Made by a program: the position numbers and the translations under genes. Below are positions 16,485 through 27,080 of a stretch of DNA of 64,000 nucleotides, piece by piece. This stretch comes from Burkholderiaceae bacterium (lineage in GTDB: Bacteria > Pseudomonadota > Gammaproteobacteria > Burkholderiales > Burkholderiaceae_C). The stretch is taken from positions 186,001-250,000 of the forward strand of contig JAHCKM010000003.1 in assembly GCA_026125795.1 (NCBI GenBank), written 5' to 3'. Under the pieces are notes generated by a model. It searched no databases, was not told where the DNA came from, and saw nothing but the letters and a program-made list of their open reading frames with translations. Numbering within the stretch: position 1 is the first letter of the stretch; each line of letters begins with the position of its first letter.

Positions 16485-19205
16485 ATGACCCATCACACGC
16501 TCGTCCTCGTCGACGGTTCCAGCTACCTGTACCGCGCCTACCACGCGCTGCCCGACCTGCGCGGCCCCGGCGGCGTGCCCACCGGCGCGATCCACGGCAT
16601 GGTCGGCATGATGCGCCTGCTGCGCGAGACCTATCCGACGCCGCATGCGGCGTGTGTGTTCGACGCCAAGGGCAAGACGTTTCGCGACGACTTGTACCCG
16701 GAGTACAAGGCGCAGCGCAAGGCGATGCCGGAAGACTTGGCGTTGCAGATCGAGCCGATCCGCGAGGTGGTGCGCCTGCTCGGCTGGCCGGTGATCGAAG
16801 TGCCGGGCATCGAGGCCGACGACGCGATCGGCACCATCGCCTGCGCAGCAGCCAAGGGCGGCCACCGCGTGATCATCTCCACCGGCGACAAGGACCTGGC
16901 GCAGTTGGTCACGGCCGAGGTGTCGCTTGTCAACACCATGGCCCGTCCGCCCGAGGTGCTCGACGTGGCCGGCGTGCTGGCCAAGTTCGGCGTGCCGCCC
17001 GAACGCATGATCGACTACCTGACGCTGATCGGCGATTCGGTCGACAACGTGCCGGGCGTCGACAAGGTCGGACCCAAGACCGCGGCCAAGTGGATCGCCG
17101 ACCACGGCTCGCTCGACGGCGTGATCGCCGCGGCGGCGTCGATCAAGGGCGTGGTGGGCGACAACCTGCGCAAGGCGCGCGATTGGCTGCCGCAGGGCAA
17201 GCGCCTCGTCACCATCCTGACCGATTGTGATCTGGCGGGCCACCTCGACGGCTGGCCCGGCCTCGATGCGCTGGTGATGCGCGAGCCCGATCGCGAAGGG
17301 CTGATGCGCTTCTACGAGCGCTACGGCTTCCGCACGTTGAAGAAGGAGCTCGAGGCCATGCCCGGCAACGCCGAGCCGGCGCCGCCCGTGTCGGCGCTGC
17401 CGCACGAGTACGAAACCGTGTTCGAACCGCAGCGGCTCCATGCGTGGATCAGTCGACTGCGCGAGGCGCCAGTCGCCGCGCTCGCCTGCGAGACCGACTC
17501 GCCCGAGCCGATGCGCGCGCGCATCGTCGGCCTGTCGTTCGCGCTGAAGCCCGGCGAGGCCGCCTATGTGCCGGTGGCGCACAACGCCCCCGGCGCGCCC
17601 GAGCAGCTGACGCTCGACGCGGTGCTGGCGGCACTGAAGCCCTGGCTCGAGGATGAGCGTGCGGCGAAGGTGGGCCACAACACCAAGACCGTCGCGCATG
17701 CGTTCGCCAACCATGGCATCGCGGTGCGCGGCTGGGCGCACGACACGCTGCTGCAGAGCTACGTGCTGGAGGCGCACCGACGCCACGATCTCGAGAACCT
17801 CGCCGAGCGGCACCTCAACCGCAAGACGCTGACCTACGAAGGCGTGTGCGGCAAGGGCGCGGGCCAGATACCGTTTGCACAGCTCGACATGCAGCGCGCC
17901 ACCGAGTACGCGGGCGAGCGCGCCGAAGTGCCGTTGCACCTGCACCATGCCTTGCATGCGCGCTTGATGCGCGAAGCCGGGTTGCTGCACGTGTACGAGC
18001 GCATCGAGATGCCGGTGTGTGCCGTGCTGGCCAAGATCGAGCGCCATGGCGTGTTGGTGGACACGCAGGCACTGGCCCGGCAGAGCAAGCAGCTGGCCGA
18101 GCGCATGCTCGCGCTCGAGCAGGAGGCCTACGCACTGGCCGGCCAGCCGTTCAACCTGGGTTCGCCAAAGCAGATCGGCGACGTGCTGTTCGGCCGGCTG
18201 GGCCTGCCGGTGAAGCGCAAGACCGCCAGCGGGGCACCGTCGACGGATGAAGACGTGCTGCAGGAGCTGGCACAGGACTATCCGCTGCCGGCCAGGATCC
18301 TCGAGCACCGGGCTTTCAGCAAGCTCAAGGGCACCTACACCGACAAGCTGCCGCTGATGGTGAACCCCGAGACCGGCCGCGTGCACACCACCTACGGGCA
18401 GGCGGTGGCGGTGACCGGCCGGCTGGCGAGCAACGACCCCAACCTGCAGAACATCCCGATCCGCACGGCGGAGGGCCGGCGCATCCGCGAGGCCTTCATC
18501 GCGCCGCCGGCGCACCACATCGTCAGCGCCGACTATTCGCAGATCGAGCTGCGCATCATGGCGCACATCAGCGGCGACGAAGGCCTGCGGCGTGCGTTCA
18601 GCGAAGGCATGGACGTGCACCGCGCCACGGCCAGCGAGGTGTTCGCGGTGCCGCCGGATCAGGTGAGTTCCGAGCAGCGCCGCTATGCCAAGGTGATCAA
18701 CTTCGGCCTCATCTACGGCATGAGCGCGTTCGGGCTGGCGCAGAACCTCGGCATCGAGCGCAGCGCGGCCACGCAGTACATCAGCCGCTACTTCCAGCGC
18801 TTTGCCGGCGTCAAGCGTTACATGGACGACACGCGCGCCAAGGCGGCGCAGCTCGGCTATGTGGAGACGATGTTCGGCCGTCGCATCGAGTTGCCCGACA
18901 TCCGCGGCGGCAGCGGCCCGCGCCGCGCCGGCGCCGAGCGCCAGGCGATCAACGCGCCGATGCAGGGCACCGCGGCCGATCTGATCAAGATGGCGATGCT
19001 CGCGGTGCAGGACGCGCTCGATGCGCAGCGCAAGCGCACCAAGATGATCATGCAGGTGCACGACGAACTCGTGTTCGAAGTGCCCGACGACGAGCTCGAT
19101 TGGACACGCGCCGAGCTGCCGAAGCTGATGTCCGGTGTGGCGCAGCTCGCCGTGCCGCTGGTGGCCGAGGTGGGCGCCGGCCTCAATTGGGACGAGGCGC
19201 ATTGA
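16485..19205 (+). CDS. polA: DNA polymerase I with degenerate proofreading site
   Basis: The 906-residue polymerase I spans a 5'-nuclease domain (about 1-290), a 3'-5' exonuclease-like domain (about 305-500) and a polymerase domain. The polymerase motifs are intact: [26 protein letters not shown] and VHDELVFE. The 5'-nuclease acidic residues ([18 protein letters not shown]) are intact too. In the exonuclease domain, by alignment with E. coli Pol I from memory, D355 is Ala334, D424 is Val403 and D501 is Arg479. Only E357 (Glu336) and Y497 remain. Proofreading is therefore predicted to be lost, as in Thermus and Bacillus Pol I. Polymerase and nick-translation roles in Okazaki processing and repair should remain. 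No ribosome binding site is visible because a hairpin element abuts the start. Confidence 0.95.
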   Translation: MTHHTLVLVDGSSYLYRAYHALPDLRGPGGVPTGAIHGMVGMMRLLRETYPTPHAACVFDAKGKTFRDDLYPEYKAQRKAMPEDLALQIEPIREVVRLLGWPVIEVPGIEADDAIGTIACAAAKGGHRVIISTGDKDLAQLVTAEVSLVNTMARPPEVLDVAGVLAKFGVPPERMIDYLTLIGDSVDNVPGVDKVGPKTAAKWIADHGSLDGVIAAAASIKGVVGDNLRKARDWLPQGKRLVTILTDCDLAGHLDGWPGLDALVMREPDREGLMRFYERYGFRTLKKELEAMPGNAEPAPPVSALPHEYETVFEPQRLHAWISRLREAPVAALACETDSPEPMRARIVGLSFALKPGEAAYVPVAHNAPGAPEQLTLDAVLAALKPWLEDERAAKVGHNTKTVAHAFANHGIAVRGWAHDTLLQSYVLEAHRRHDLENLAERHLNRKTLTYEGVCGKGAGQIPFAQLDMQRATEYAGERAEVPLHLHHALHARLMREAGLLHVYERIEMPVCAVLAKIERHGVLVDTQALARQSKQLAERMLALEQEAYALAGQPFNLGSPKQIGDVLFGRLGLPVKRKTASGAPSTDEDVLQELAQDYPLPARILEHRAFSKLKGTYTDKLPLMVNPETGRVHTTYGQAVAVTGRLASNDPNLQNIPIRTAEGRRIREAFIAPPAHHIVSADYSQIELRIMAHISGDEGLRRAFSEGMDVHRATASEVFAVPPDQVSSEQRRYAKVINFGLIYGMSAFGLAQNLGIERSAATQYISRYFQRFAGVKRYMDDTRAKAAQLGYVETMFGRRIELPDIRGGSGPRRAGAERQAINAPMQGTAADLIKMAMLAVQDALDAQRKRTKMIMQVHDELVFEVPDDELDWTRAELPKLMSGVAQLAVPLVAEVGAGLNWDEAH

Positions 19206-19248
19206 AGTTCCTAGAATCGCGCCCTCGTCCACCGAAGAGGTAACCGCG

Positions 19249-20124
19249 ATGATCCAGCAGGAGGTCGACAGCCTTGCACCCAGCCGCGACTTCAGCCGGC
19301 GCGACTTCGTGCGCACGTCGATCGGCAGCGGCTTCGCGGCCGCGGCCATGCCGATCTGCGCGCAGACGGTGGTCAAGACCGACACCGGCGGCCTGACCGC
19401 GGGCGAGGTCACGATTCCGGTCGGCAGCTTCAAGATGCCGGCGTATCGCGCGGCACCGGCGGGCAAGGCCAACGCGCCGGTGGTGCTGGTGGTCAGCGAG
19501 ATCTTCGGCGTGCACGAGTACATCGCCGACGTGGCGCGCCGATTCGCCAAGGCGGGCTATTGCGCGATCGCGCCCGAGTTGTTCGTGCGCCAGGGCGACG
19601 CCGGCTCGTACGGCGAGATCGCCAAGCTGGTGGCCGAGGTGATCGCCAAGGTGCCCGACGAGCAGGTGATGGGCGATCTGGACGCCGCCGTGGCCTGGGC
19701 CAAGGGGCAGGGCGCCGACACGTCGAAGCTCGCGGTCACCGGCTTCTGCTGGGGCGGTCGCATCACCTGGCTGTACAGCGCGCACAACCCCGCCATCAAG
19801 GCCGGCGTGGCCTGGTACGGACGCCTGGTGGACGCCACCAACCGGCTGCAGCCGACCCACCCGGTGGAGATCGCGGGCAAGCTCAACGGCCCGGTGCTCG
19901 GCCTGTACGGCGGTGCGGACCCTGGCATTCCCCTGAATACAGTCGACAGGATGAAGACGGCGCTGGCCTCGGGCAGCGCGGCGGCGAAGAAGAGCGAGTT
20001 CGTCGTCTACCCCGAGGCGCCGCACGGCTTCCATGCCGACTTCAGGCCCAGCTACCGCAAGGAGGCCGCCGACGACGGCTGGAAGCGCTGCCTGGCGTGG
20101 TTCAAGAGCCACGGCGTGGCGTGA
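19249..20124 (+). CDS. Dienelactone hydrolase family protein, Tat-exported
   Basis: This 291-residue alpha/beta hydrolase has an N-terminal twin-arginine motif (SRRDFVRTS) followed by a hydrophobic stretch ending [10 protein letters not shown], so periplasmic export in folded form is expected. The dienelactone-hydrolase triad is visible: nucleophile Cys in GFCWGGR, Asp in GGADPGIP and His in PHGFHAD. AAGAGG lies eight bases upstream of the ATG, supporting this start. It follows polA by about 40 bp. The substrate is not known; annotation as carboxymethylenebutenolidase would be over-precise. Confidence 0.9.
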   Translation: MIQQEVDSLAPSRDFSRRDFVRTSIGSGFAAAAMPICAQTVVKTDTGGLTAGEVTIPVGSFKMPAYRAAPAGKANAPVVLVVSEIFGVHEYIADVARRFAKAGYCAIAPELFVRQGDAGSYGEIAKLVAEVIAKVPDEQVMGDLDAAVAWAKGQGADTSKLAVTGFCWGGRITWLYSAHNPAIKAGVAWYGRLVDATNRLQPTHPVEIAGKLNGPVLGLYGGADPGIPLNTVDRMKTALASGSAAAKKSEFVVYPEAPHGFHADFRPSYRKEAADDGWKRCLAWFKSHGVA

Positions 20125-20128
20125 CCCG

Positions 20129-20899
20129 TTGATCCTGCTCTACATCGTGCTGGCCACCACGGCCGGCGGCGTGCTGTCGGTGCTGATCGCCGCCAGCCTC
20201 ACCGTGCAGGTGCTGGGGCGGCTGGTCAAGCACCTGGTGAGCCTGTCGACCGGCGTGCTGCTTGGCACCGCGCTGCTGCACGTGCTGCCCGAGGCCTTCG
20301 AGAGCCAGGCGACTCCGCACGCGTTGTTCGGCACGCTGCTCGCCGGCCTGCTGTTCTTCTTTCTGCTGGAAAAGGCCGAGCTGTACCGCCACGGTCACCA
20401 CCACGAGGGCGACGGCCACGAGCACCATCACCACTACGACGAAGAGCAGGCGGGACGCGGCGGCTGGTCGGTGCTGGTGGGCGACAGCATCCACAACTTC
20501 AGCGACGGCGTGATCATCGCCGCCGCATTCCTGGCCGACGTCCAACTCGGCGCGATGACCGCGCTGGCGATCGTGGCGCACGAGATCCCGCAGGAGGTCG
20601 GCGACTACATCGTGCTGCTCAACGCGGGCTTCACGCGCGCGAAGGCGCTGCTGTTCAACGCGCTGTCAGGGCTGGCCGCGGTGGTGGGCGGCGTGCTGGG
20701 TTACCTGGTGGTGGAACCGTGGCGCGAGCTGTTTCCCTACCTGCTGGTGGCGGCGGCGTCGAGCTTCGTCTACGTCGCTGTGGCCGACCTGATCCCGCAG
20801 CTGCAGCGACGGCTGCACTGGCGCGACACGCTGTCGCAGATCGGCTGGATCGCCGCGGGCCTGGCTTCGGTGGTGCTGATCGGCGGCTTGAGCCACTGA
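20129..20899 (+). CDS. ZIP family metal transporter
   Basis: The 256-residue inner-membrane protein has about eight hydrophobic segments. Conserved metal-site motifs are HNFSDG and HEIPQEVGD. A His-rich cytoplasmic loop (HGHHHEG.GHEHHHHYDEE) is typical of zinc or other divalent-cation ZIP carriers. The start appears to be TTG at 20129, four bases after the dienelactone hydrolase stop; a GTG at 20144 is the alternative. Metal specificity cannot be read from the sequence. Confidence 0.9.
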   Translation: MILLYIVLATTAGGVLSVLIAASLTVQVLGRLVKHLVSLSTGVLLGTALLHVLPEAFESQATPHALFGTLLAGLLFFFLLEKAELYRHGHHHEGDGHEHHHHYDEEQAGRGGWSVLVGDSIHNFSDGVIIAAAFLADVQLGAMTALAIVAHEIPQEVGDYIVLLNAGFTRAKALLFNALSGLAAVVGGVLGYLVVEPWRELFPYLLVAAASSFVYVAVADLIPQLQRRLHWRDTLSQIGWIAAGLASVVLIGGLSH

Positions 20900-20902
20900 T
20901 CA

Positions 20903-20973
20903 GCGCCCCACGCTCACTTCCGTTCGCTGCCCCCGAGGGGCGCGGTCGGCTTTGGAGCGGCCCGGCGCCGACC
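20903..20973. repeat. Dispersed GC-rich hairpin element, copy B
   Basis: This copy has the same layout as the elements at 16421 and 56465: CGTTCGCTGCCCCC/GAGGGGCGCG, then GGTCGGC (20944-20950) pairing with GCCGACC (20967-20973). The stem bases differ from the other copies but pairing is preserved. Here it fills the space between the convergent ZIP and UspA genes and may act as a bidirectional terminator. Confidence 0.6.
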
Positions 20974-20974
20974 C

Positions 20975-21409
20975 TCACTTCACGATGAGCACCGGCAACG
21001 GGCTGTGGATCAGCACCCGTTGCGTCTCGCTGCCGAGCAGCAGCGCGGCCACGCCGCGCCGGCCGTGCGAAGCCATCACGATCAAGTCGCAGCGCTGCTG
21101 CTTGGCGTGGTCGAGGATCGCCTCCCACGCATGCAGCGCCTCGACGGTGTGCGCCTGACAGCTCAGGCCTGCTGCGGTGGCCGCATCCTGCACCGCCTTC
21201 ACGCGGGCTGCCGCGATGCGCTCCTGGGCGTCGTAGAACTCCTGCGGCGGCACCGGCTGCATCTCGGAGATCGCGCTGTACGGAAACGGCTCCTTCACGC
21301 TGATGGTGACGAGTTGTCCGCCGGTCAGCTTGGCCATGCCGATGGCGGTCTGTACCGCCTTGGCCGTCACGTCGGATCCATCGGTTGGGACCAGGATGCG
21401 TTGATACAT
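20975..21409 (-). CDS. Universal stress protein, UspA family
   Basis: The protein has 144 residues. The N-terminus MYQRILVPTDGSD and the ATP-binding signature (MASHGRRGVAALLLGSETQRVLIHSPLPVLIVK, in the form G2XG9XG(S/T)) are complete. AAGGAGG five bases before the ATG at 21409 fixes the start against a longer frame beginning at 21472. It is a single-domain cytosolic protein and monocistronic. Its role in stress tolerance is inferred from the family only. Confidence 0.95.
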   Translation of the reverse strand: MYQRILVPTDGSDVTAKAVQTAIGMAKLTGGQLVTISVKEPFPYSAISEMQPVPPQEFYDAQERIAAARVKAVQDAATAAGLSCQAHTVEALHAWEAILDHAKQQRCDLIVMASHGRRGVAALLLGSETQRVLIHSPLPVLIVK

Positions 21410-21570
21410 GCGGACCTCCTTGCGTCGCCCACAGCGGCGGGCGGTTTTCAGTGTGTGCGCACAGGCTGGCATCAGCCTTGCCTTGCGTCAAGGCGACGGC
21501 GGTAGCGGATTACCCGTGAATCAGCTCCCAACAGCCTGCGGGCCTCCATGCCGGCAGGTGCATGCCACCC

Positions 21571-21598
21571 GTGGGACCGTCCGCCGGGACGGTCCCAC
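21571..21598 (-). terminator. Perfect 11-bp hairpin after sulfurtransferase gene
   Basis: GTGGGACCGTC and GACGGTCCCAC pair perfectly around CGCCGG, eight bases beyond the sulfurtransferase stop on the minus strand. There is no T-run, so it may be a terminator needing no long U tract or a transcript-stabilising hairpin. Confidence 0.5.
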
Positions 21599-21606
21599 AC
21601 GCGGGT

Positions 21607-22449
21607 TCAGCCGGTCGCCACCGGCCGAGACGGGTCGGCGCACCATTCGCTCCACGAGCCCGGGTACAGAGCCGAGCCCTTGAGCCCGGCATGTTCCATC
21701 GCCAGCAGGTTGTGGCATGCGGTGACGCCCGAGCCGCATTGGTGCACCACGCGCGAGGCGTCGGGTTGCAGCGCCTCGAACGCGGCGCGCAGTTCGGCCG
21801 CGGGCTTGAAGCGGCCGTCCGCAGCGAGGTTGTCCTTGTGGAAGCGGTTGCGTGCGCCGGGAATGTGGCCGGCCACCGGATCGAGCGGCTCGACCTCGCC
21901 GCGAAAGCGCTCGGCCGAACGCGCATCGACGATGGTTCGTGTCGTCTGCCCGAGCAGTTGCTCGGCCTGCACGGTCGGCATCGCCGCCGCCGGCCCCAGC
22001 AGGTAGGGCTCGGCCGCCGTGCGCAGGGCGGGCAGCGACTGCTCAAGCGCACCACCCGCGGCGCTCCAGGCCGCCTTGCCGCCATCGAGCACGGCCACCT
22101 CGTCGTGGCCGATCCAGCGCAGCATCCACCACGCGCGCGCCGCATACGCGCTGCCCTGGTCGTCGTAGCACACCACGGCCACGCCGGGCTTCACGCCCCA
22201 GCGGGCCACCGTGGCCGCGAAAGTCTCGCGCGTCGGCAGCGGATGGCGGCCGTTGCGCCCGTTCCTGGCACTGCTCAGGTCGCGGTCGAGGTCGGCATGA
22301 AAGGCTCCCGGCAGATGGCCCTGCGCGTGCGCGCGCGCACCGGCCGCGGTGTCGACGAGGTCGAAGCCGCAGTCGAGCAGCACCAGCGGCTCGCCGCTGC
22401 GCATCAGCGCGCGCAGCGCATTCACGGAGATCAGCGTGCGTTCCTGCAT
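21607..22449 (-). CDS. sseA: 3-mercaptopyruvate sulfurtransferase
   Basis: The 280-residue protein consists of two rhodanese domains. The catalytic loop HQCGSGVTACHN in the second domain carries the persulfide cysteine in the CG(S/T)GVTA form typical of mercaptopyruvate sulfurtransferase rather than thiosulfate rhodanese. The first domain (VVCYDDQGSAYAARAWW) has the usual non-catalytic Asp. It transfers sulfur from 3-mercaptopyruvate to thiols or cyanide, in the cytosol. The start at 22449 lies just downstream of the Rieske oxygenase stop, and the two are probably co-transcribed. Confidence 0.9.
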   Translation of the reverse strand: MQERTLISVNALRALMRSGEPLVLLDCGFDLVDTAAGARAHAQGHLPGAFHADLDRDLSSARNGRNGRHPLPTRETFAATVARWGVKPGVAVVCYDDQGSAYAARAWWMLRWIGHDEVAVLDGGKAAWSAAGGALEQSLPALRTAAEPYLLGPAAAMPTVQAEQLLGQTTRTIVDARSAERFRGEVEPLDPVAGHIPGARNRFHKDNLAADGRFKPAAELRAAFEALQPDASRVVHQCGSGVTACHNLLAMEHAGLKGSALYPGSWSEWCADPSRPVATG

Positions 22450-22468
22450 CGGTGCGATCCGTGCCGCG

Positions 22469-23611
22469 CTAGGGTGCCGGCGCGGGCGCCACGCTGCCTT
22501 GCATCTTGCCGCGGTACCACTCATGGAAGTGCTGCATGCCGTCTTCCATCGGACTCTGGTACGGGCCGGCCTCGTCGTCGCCGCGCTCCAGCAGCGCCTT
22601 GCGGCCGGCGTCCATGCGCAGCGCGATCTCGTCGTCTTCGTCGCAGGTCTCGGCGTAAGCGGCCTGCTCGGCTTCGACGAAGTCGCGCTCGAAGGCAGCG
22701 ATCTCCTCGGGGTAGAAGAACTCCACCACGTTGGTGGTCTTCTGCGGTCCCTTGGGGTACAGCGTCGACACCACCAGCACATGCGGGTACCACTCGAGCA
22801 TCACGGTCGGATACAGCGTGAGCCAGATCGCGCCGTGCCTGGGCGGCTCGCCGTTGCGGTAGCGCATCAGCGCCTCGTGCCAGCGCTGGTACACGGGCGA
22901 CCCGGGCTGCTTGAGCGCGTTGCGCACGCCGACGGTCTGGATCGAATGGTGTTCGCCGAACTGCCAGCGCAGGTCGTCGCAGGTGACGAAGCGCCCCAGC
23001 CCCGGATGGAACGGGCCGACGTGGTAGTCCTCGAGGTAGACCTCGATGAACGTCTTCCAGTTGTAGTCGCACTCGTGCACCAGGACCTTGTCGAGCACGT
23101 AGCCGCTGAAGTCGAGCTCGGGATGCGAGGCGTTGCCCGCGAGCTCAGCCGCGACATCGAAGCCGTTGGCCTCGAACAGCAGGCCGTTCCAGTTCTGCAG
23201 CGGGTAGTTGCGCAGGTTCAGGCATGGGTCGTGGTCGAAGTGCGGCGCGCCCACCAGGCGGCCTTGCAGATCGTAGGTCCAGCGGTGCAGCGGGCACACG
23301 ATGTGACCCTGCCCCTGTCCCGGCACCTGGCCCCGGCCGCGCAGGATCACCGCCTGGCGGTGCCGGCACACGTTGGAGATCAACTGCACGCCGGCGGGCG
23401 TGCGCACCAGCGCGCGCCCTTCGCCCTCCGGTGCCAACGCCTGGTATTGCCCGACTTCAGGCACGGCAAGCTCGTGCCCGACGTAGCGGGCACCGAACTG
23501 AAAGATCAGCTCCTGCTCCCGCCGAAAGAGGTCGGCATCGAAGTAGCTGGCTACGGGTAGTTGTGTGCGGCTGCGCGCAAGAGCTTCGAGACTGTCGCTC
23601 AGGTCGGACAT
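22469..23611 (-). CDS. Rieske aromatic-ring-hydroxylating oxygenase, alpha subunit-like
   Basis: The protein has 380 residues. The Rieske centre is CRH ... CPLHRW, but 21 residues separate the two halves where 15-17 are usual; the extra piece is Gly/Gln-rich ([10 protein letters not shown]). The catalytic domain has the mononuclear iron motif [11 protein letters not shown]. The ATG at 23611 has AAGGGGATC in front. No beta subunit, ferredoxin or reductase gene is adjacent, so the substrate and electron donor are unknown. The family includes ring-hydroxylating dioxygenases and demethylases. Confidence 0.85.
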   Translation of the reverse strand: MSDLSDSLEALARSRTQLPVASYFDADLFRREQELIFQFGARYVGHELAVPEVGQYQALAPEGEGRALVRTPAGVQLISNVCRHRQAVILRGRGQVPGQGQGHIVCPLHRWTYDLQGRLVGAPHFDHDPCLNLRNYPLQNWNGLLFEANGFDVAAELAGNASHPELDFSGYVLDKVLVHECDYNWKTFIEVYLEDYHVGPFHPGLGRFVTCDDLRWQFGEHHSIQTVGVRNALKQPGSPVYQRWHEALMRYRNGEPPRHGAIWLTLYPTVMLEWYPHVLVVSTLYPKGPQKTTNVVEFFYPEEIAAFERDFVEAEQAAYAETCDEDDEIALRMDAGRKALLERGDDEAGPYQSPMEDGMQHFHEWYRGKMQGSVAPAPAP

Positions 23612-23767
23612 GATCCCCTTTCGGAAAACCATTTCAAACCCCCGCCCGGTGGCCCCGCGGGCGGGTTGTGGAAAGAAAGCCGGCAACGTGGCCGGCTTCG
23701 CAGTTCACCTGCACGACGCAGGCGAGGCCCGAATTTTACCCTCGGCCGGTCAGTAGAATTCGCCGTC

Positions 23768-24019
23768 ATGGCCAATGCTGCGACCCCTTCAGAGCAAACC
23801 CCTACGTTGGGGCCGCCGGCCAACTACGAACAGGCATTGGCTGAACTCGAGGCCCTGGTTTCCGCGATGGAAAACGCGCAACTGCCACTCGACGATCTGC
23901 TGCGCAGCTATCGGCGAGGCGCGTTGTTGCTGCAATTTTGTCGTTCCCGTCTGCAAGACGTCGAACAGCAGGTCAAGCTGCTCGAACGCGGCGAACTCGA
24001 GCCCTGGAGCGGCAAATAG
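23768..24019 (+). CDS. xseB: Exodeoxyribonuclease VII small subunit
   Basis: The 83-residue protein has the family signature [58 protein letters not shown]. It forms the exonuclease VII complex with XseA, which is not in this window. It begins the order xseB-ispA-dxs conserved in many proteobacteria. It is divergent from the Rieske gene; the 156-bp gap between them contains two short GC-rich hairpins (around 23640-23665 and 23678-23700). Confidence 0.95.
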   Translation: MANAATPSEQTPTLGPPANYEQALAELEALVSAMENAQLPLDDLLRSYRRGALLLQFCRSRLQDVEQQVKLLERGELEPWSGK

Positions 24020-24083
24020 GTGCTGGTGCGCATGTATCAAGACCGAGGCAACGCACGTCGTGCGATGCGTCGAACTCGGCTCG

Positions 24084-24983
24084 ATGAATCCGTCTGAGTT
24101 CGACCTGTGGATGCGCGCCGAGCTCGACACCGTCGAGCGCGCGCTGCAGCGGTGGGTGCCGCTGACGGCACCGGCCGGGCTTGGCGAGGCCATGCGCTAC
24201 GGCGTGCTCGACGGCGGCAAGCGCCTGCGGCCGCTGCTGGTGATGGCGGCCTGCGAGGCCGCCGCGGGCGAGCGCTCGGCCGCGCTGCGAGCCGGCGTGG
24301 CGGTGGAGCTGATCCACGCCTACTCGCTGATCCATGACGACATGCCGTGCATGGACAACGACGTGCTGCGTCGAGGCAAGCCCACGGTGCACGTGCAGTT
24401 CGGCGAGGCGAAGGCCATGCTCGCGGGCGATGCGATGCAGGCGTTGGCGTTTGAGGTGCTGACGCCGGCGGCCTCCGATGCCGATGGCGTGCCGCCGCAG
24501 CTGCAGGCGCGGCTGTGCGGTCTGCTGGCGCGTGCGGCGGGCCACGAAGGCATGGCCGGCGGACAGGCGATCGATCTGGCCAGCATCGGCATGCCGCTCA
24601 CCGAAACGCAACTGCGCGACATGCACCGCCGCAAGACCGGCGCGCTGCTGCAGGCCAGCGTGTTGATGGGCGCGGCCTGCGGCGAGCTGCCCGCCAAGGC
24701 CTGGGAGGCGCTGTCGCTGTACGGCGCGGCGATCGGGCTGGCCTTTCAGGTGGTCGATGACATTCTCGATGTCACGCAGGCGTCGGAGACCCTGGGCAAG
24801 ACCGCGGGCAAGGACGTGGGATCGAACAAGCCCACCTATGTGTCGGTGCTCGGGCTCGCGGGCGCGCAGCATCAGGCACAGACGTTGCGAGAGCGTGCAC
24901 AAGACGCACTGGCGGGCAGCGGCTTGCGGCACACTGCGCGCCTGAGCCTGTTGGCCGATCTGGTGGTGGACCGGCAGAACTGA
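24084..24983 (+). CDS. ispA: Farnesyl diphosphate synthase
   Basis: The protein has 299 residues. Both aspartate-rich motifs are present, HDDMPCMDND and VVDDILD, with the GGKRLRPLL and KTG signatures. The class is that of short-chain (C15) trans-prenyl synthases. It condenses IPP with DMAPP/GPP to FPP in the cytosol, upstream of quinone and undecaprenyl synthesis. It follows xseB by 64 bp and precedes dxs by nine. An upstream GTG could extend it slightly. Confidence 0.95.
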   Translation: MNPSEFDLWMRAELDTVERALQRWVPLTAPAGLGEAMRYGVLDGGKRLRPLLVMAACEAAAGERSAALRAGVAVELIHAYSLIHDDMPCMDNDVLRRGKPTVHVQFGEAKAMLAGDAMQALAFEVLTPAASDADGVPPQLQARLCGLLARAAGHEGMAGGQAIDLASIGMPLTETQLRDMHRRKTGALLQASVLMGAACGELPAKAWEALSLYGAAIGLAFQVVDDILDVTQASETLGKTAGKDVGSNKPTYVSVLGLAGAQHQAQTLRERAQDALAGSGLRHTARLSLLADLVVDRQN

Positions 24984-24992
24984 ACAAGCACA

Positions 24993-26906
24993 ATGTCGTC
25001 TTTGCTCGAAACCATCGATTCCCCGGCCGATCTGCGCCGCCTGGCACGCGCCGAGCTGCCGCAACTGGCGCGCGAGCTGCGCGAGTTCGTGCTGCAAAGC
25101 GTCGGCAAGACCGGCGGCCATCTGTCGAGCAACCTCGGCACGGTGGAGCTGACGATCGCGCTGCACTACGTGTACGACACGCCGCACGACCGCATCGTGT
25201 GGGACGTGGGCCACCAGACCTATCCGCACAAGATCCTCACCGGGCGGCGCGAGCGCATGCACACGCTGCGCCAGCTCGGCGGCATCAGCGGTTTTCCCCG
25301 CCGCGACGAGAGCGAGTACGACACCTTCGGCACGGCGCACTCGTCGACCTCGATCTCGGCCGCGCTCGGCATGGCGCTGGCGGCCAAGCTCAAGGGCGAG
25401 CAGCGCCGCGCGGTGGCGGTGATCGGCGACGGCGCGCTCTCGGGCGGCATGGCGTTCGAGGCGCTCAACAACGCGGGCTCCAACCACGGCCTGGGCCATG
25501 CCGACATGCTGGTGATCCTGAACGACAACGACATGTCGATCAGTCCGCCGGTGGGCGCGATGAACAAGTACCTCGCGCGGCTGATGAGCGGCAAGTTCTA
25601 CACCGCGGCACGCGAGGGTGCGAAGTCGGTGCTGAAGAACACGCCGCTGTACGAGCTGGCCAAGCGCTTCGAGGAGCACACCAAGGGCATGGTGGTGCCC
25701 GGTACGATCTTCGAGGAGCTGGGCCTGACCTATGTCGGCCCGATCGACGGCCACGACCTCGATTCGCTGATCCCCACGCTGCAGAACCTGCGCGACAAGA
25801 GAGGCCCGCAGTTCCTGCACGTGGTGACCAAGAAAGGCATGGGCTACAAGCTCGCTGAGGCCGACCCCGTCAACTATCACGGCCCGGGCAAGTTCGATCC
25901 GGCGGTGGGCCTGGTAAAGCCGGCCACGCCCCCGAAGCAGACCTTCACGCAGGTGTTCGGCCAGTGGCTGTGCGACCAGGCCCAGGCCGACTCGCGCCTG
26001 ATCGGCATCACGCCGGCGATGCGCGAAGGCTCCGGCATGGTCGAGTTCGAGAAGCGCTTTCCCAAGCGCTACCACGACGTGGGCATCGCCGAGCAGCACG
26101 CGGTCACGTTCGCCGCCGGCCTGGCCTGCGAGGGCCTGAAGCCGGTGGTGGCGATCTACTCCACGTTCCTGCAGCGCGGCTACGACCAGCTGATCCACGA
26201 TGTCGCGATCCAGAACCTGCCGGTCGTCTTTGCGCTCGACCGTGCCGGCATCGTTGGTGCCGACGGTGCCACGCATTGCGGCGCGTTCGACATCGCCTAC
26301 CTGCGCTGCGTGCCCAACATCGGCCTGATCGCGCCGGCCGACGAGAACGAGTGCCGCAAGGCGCTGTCGGCGGCTTTCGCCCGCAACCATCCGGTGGCCG
26401 TGCGTTACCCGCGCGGCGCCGGCGTGGGTGCGGTGGTGGAGCCGGGGCTCGAGCCGTTGCCCTGGGGCCTGGCCGAGATCCGCCGCACCTCGACGCTGGC
26501 GCGCGGCAGCGGCCGGCGCATCGCGATCCTCGCGTTCGGCACCTTGCTGCACCCGGCGCTGCAGGCTGCCGACAGGCTCGACGCCACGGTGGCCAACATG
26601 CGCTTCGTCAAACCGCTCGACGAAGCCGCGGTGCTGCAGCTGGCGCGCGAGCACGATGCGATCGTCACCGTGGAAGAGGGCGTCGTGATGGGCGGCGCCG
26701 GCAGCGCGGTGGCCGAGTGCATCGCCGCGGCGGGCCTGGCCGTGCCGATGCTGCAACTGGGCCTGCCCGACGAGTTCGTCGAGCACGGTGACCCGGCCAA
26801 ACTGCTGTCGATGCTGGGCCTGGACGCCGCCGGCATCGAGCAGTCGATCCAGCGCCGCTTCGGAGGCGCCAAGCTGGCCGTGGTGCGCCCGGCCGTCAAC
26901 CACTGA
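24993..26906 (+). CDS. dxs: 1-deoxy-D-xylulose-5-phosphate synthase
   Basis: The 637-residue thiamine-diphosphate enzyme is full length. Visible signatures are the N-terminal [17 protein letters not shown], the ThDP/Mg motif [18 protein letters not shown] ... [29 protein letters not shown] and [18 protein letters not shown]. It makes DXP from pyruvate and glyceraldehyde 3-phosphate, the first step of the MEP isoprenoid pathway, and feeds ispA encoded just upstream. Confidence 0.98.
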   Translation: MSSLLETIDSPADLRRLARAELPQLARELREFVLQSVGKTGGHLSSNLGTVELTIALHYVYDTPHDRIVWDVGHQTYPHKILTGRRERMHTLRQLGGISGFPRRDESEYDTFGTAHSSTSISAALGMALAAKLKGEQRRAVAVIGDGALSGGMAFEALNNAGSNHGLGHADMLVILNDNDMSISPPVGAMNKYLARLMSGKFYTAAREGAKSVLKNTPLYELAKRFEEHTKGMVVPGTIFEELGLTYVGPIDGHDLDSLIPTLQNLRDKRGPQFLHVVTKKGMGYKLAEADPVNYHGPGKFDPAVGLVKPATPPKQTFTQVFGQWLCDQAQADSRLIGITPAMREGSGMVEFEKRFPKRYHDVGIAEQHAVTFAAGLACEGLKPVVAIYSTFLQRGYDQLIHDVAIQNLPVVFALDRAGIVGADGATHCGAFDIAYLRCVPNIGLIAPADENECRKALSAAFARNHPVAVRYPRGAGVGAVVEPGLEPLPWGLAEIRRTSTLARGSGRRIAILAFGTLLHPALQAADRLDATVANMRFVKPLDEAAVLQLAREHDAIVTVEEGVVMGGAGSAVAECIAAAGLAVPMLQLGLPDEFVEHGDPAKLLSMLGLDAAGIEQSIQRRFGGAKLAVVRPAVNH

Positions 26907-26925
26907 AAACGGCCGAAGGCCGTTT
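26907..26925 (+). terminator. Hairpin directly after dxs
   Basis: AAACGGCC-GAA-GGCCGTTT starts at the base after the dxs stop codon. The stem is a perfect 8 bp and ends in TTT, as in a short rho-independent terminator. A second hairpin, ATTGGCC-GA-GGCCAAT, follows at 26975-26990. Confidence 0.6.
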
Positions 26926-27080
26926 CGGCGAAGGCTCACATCGCGCAGCGCCGGCCGCAGCCAAGGCGCGCAGCATTGGCCGAGGCCAATTCCGCCGTCG
27001 CGCAGGGTTGACGCCGGCGCGACGCGCCAGCGCCGTGCCCACAAGCGACAATGCCGGCTCGCCCACGGCATTGGCATTGC

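Noticed and set aside
16386-19550. A 1054-codon frame on the minus strand opposite polA
   Set aside because: It is an antisense shadow of polA with biased composition; no motif or start signal.
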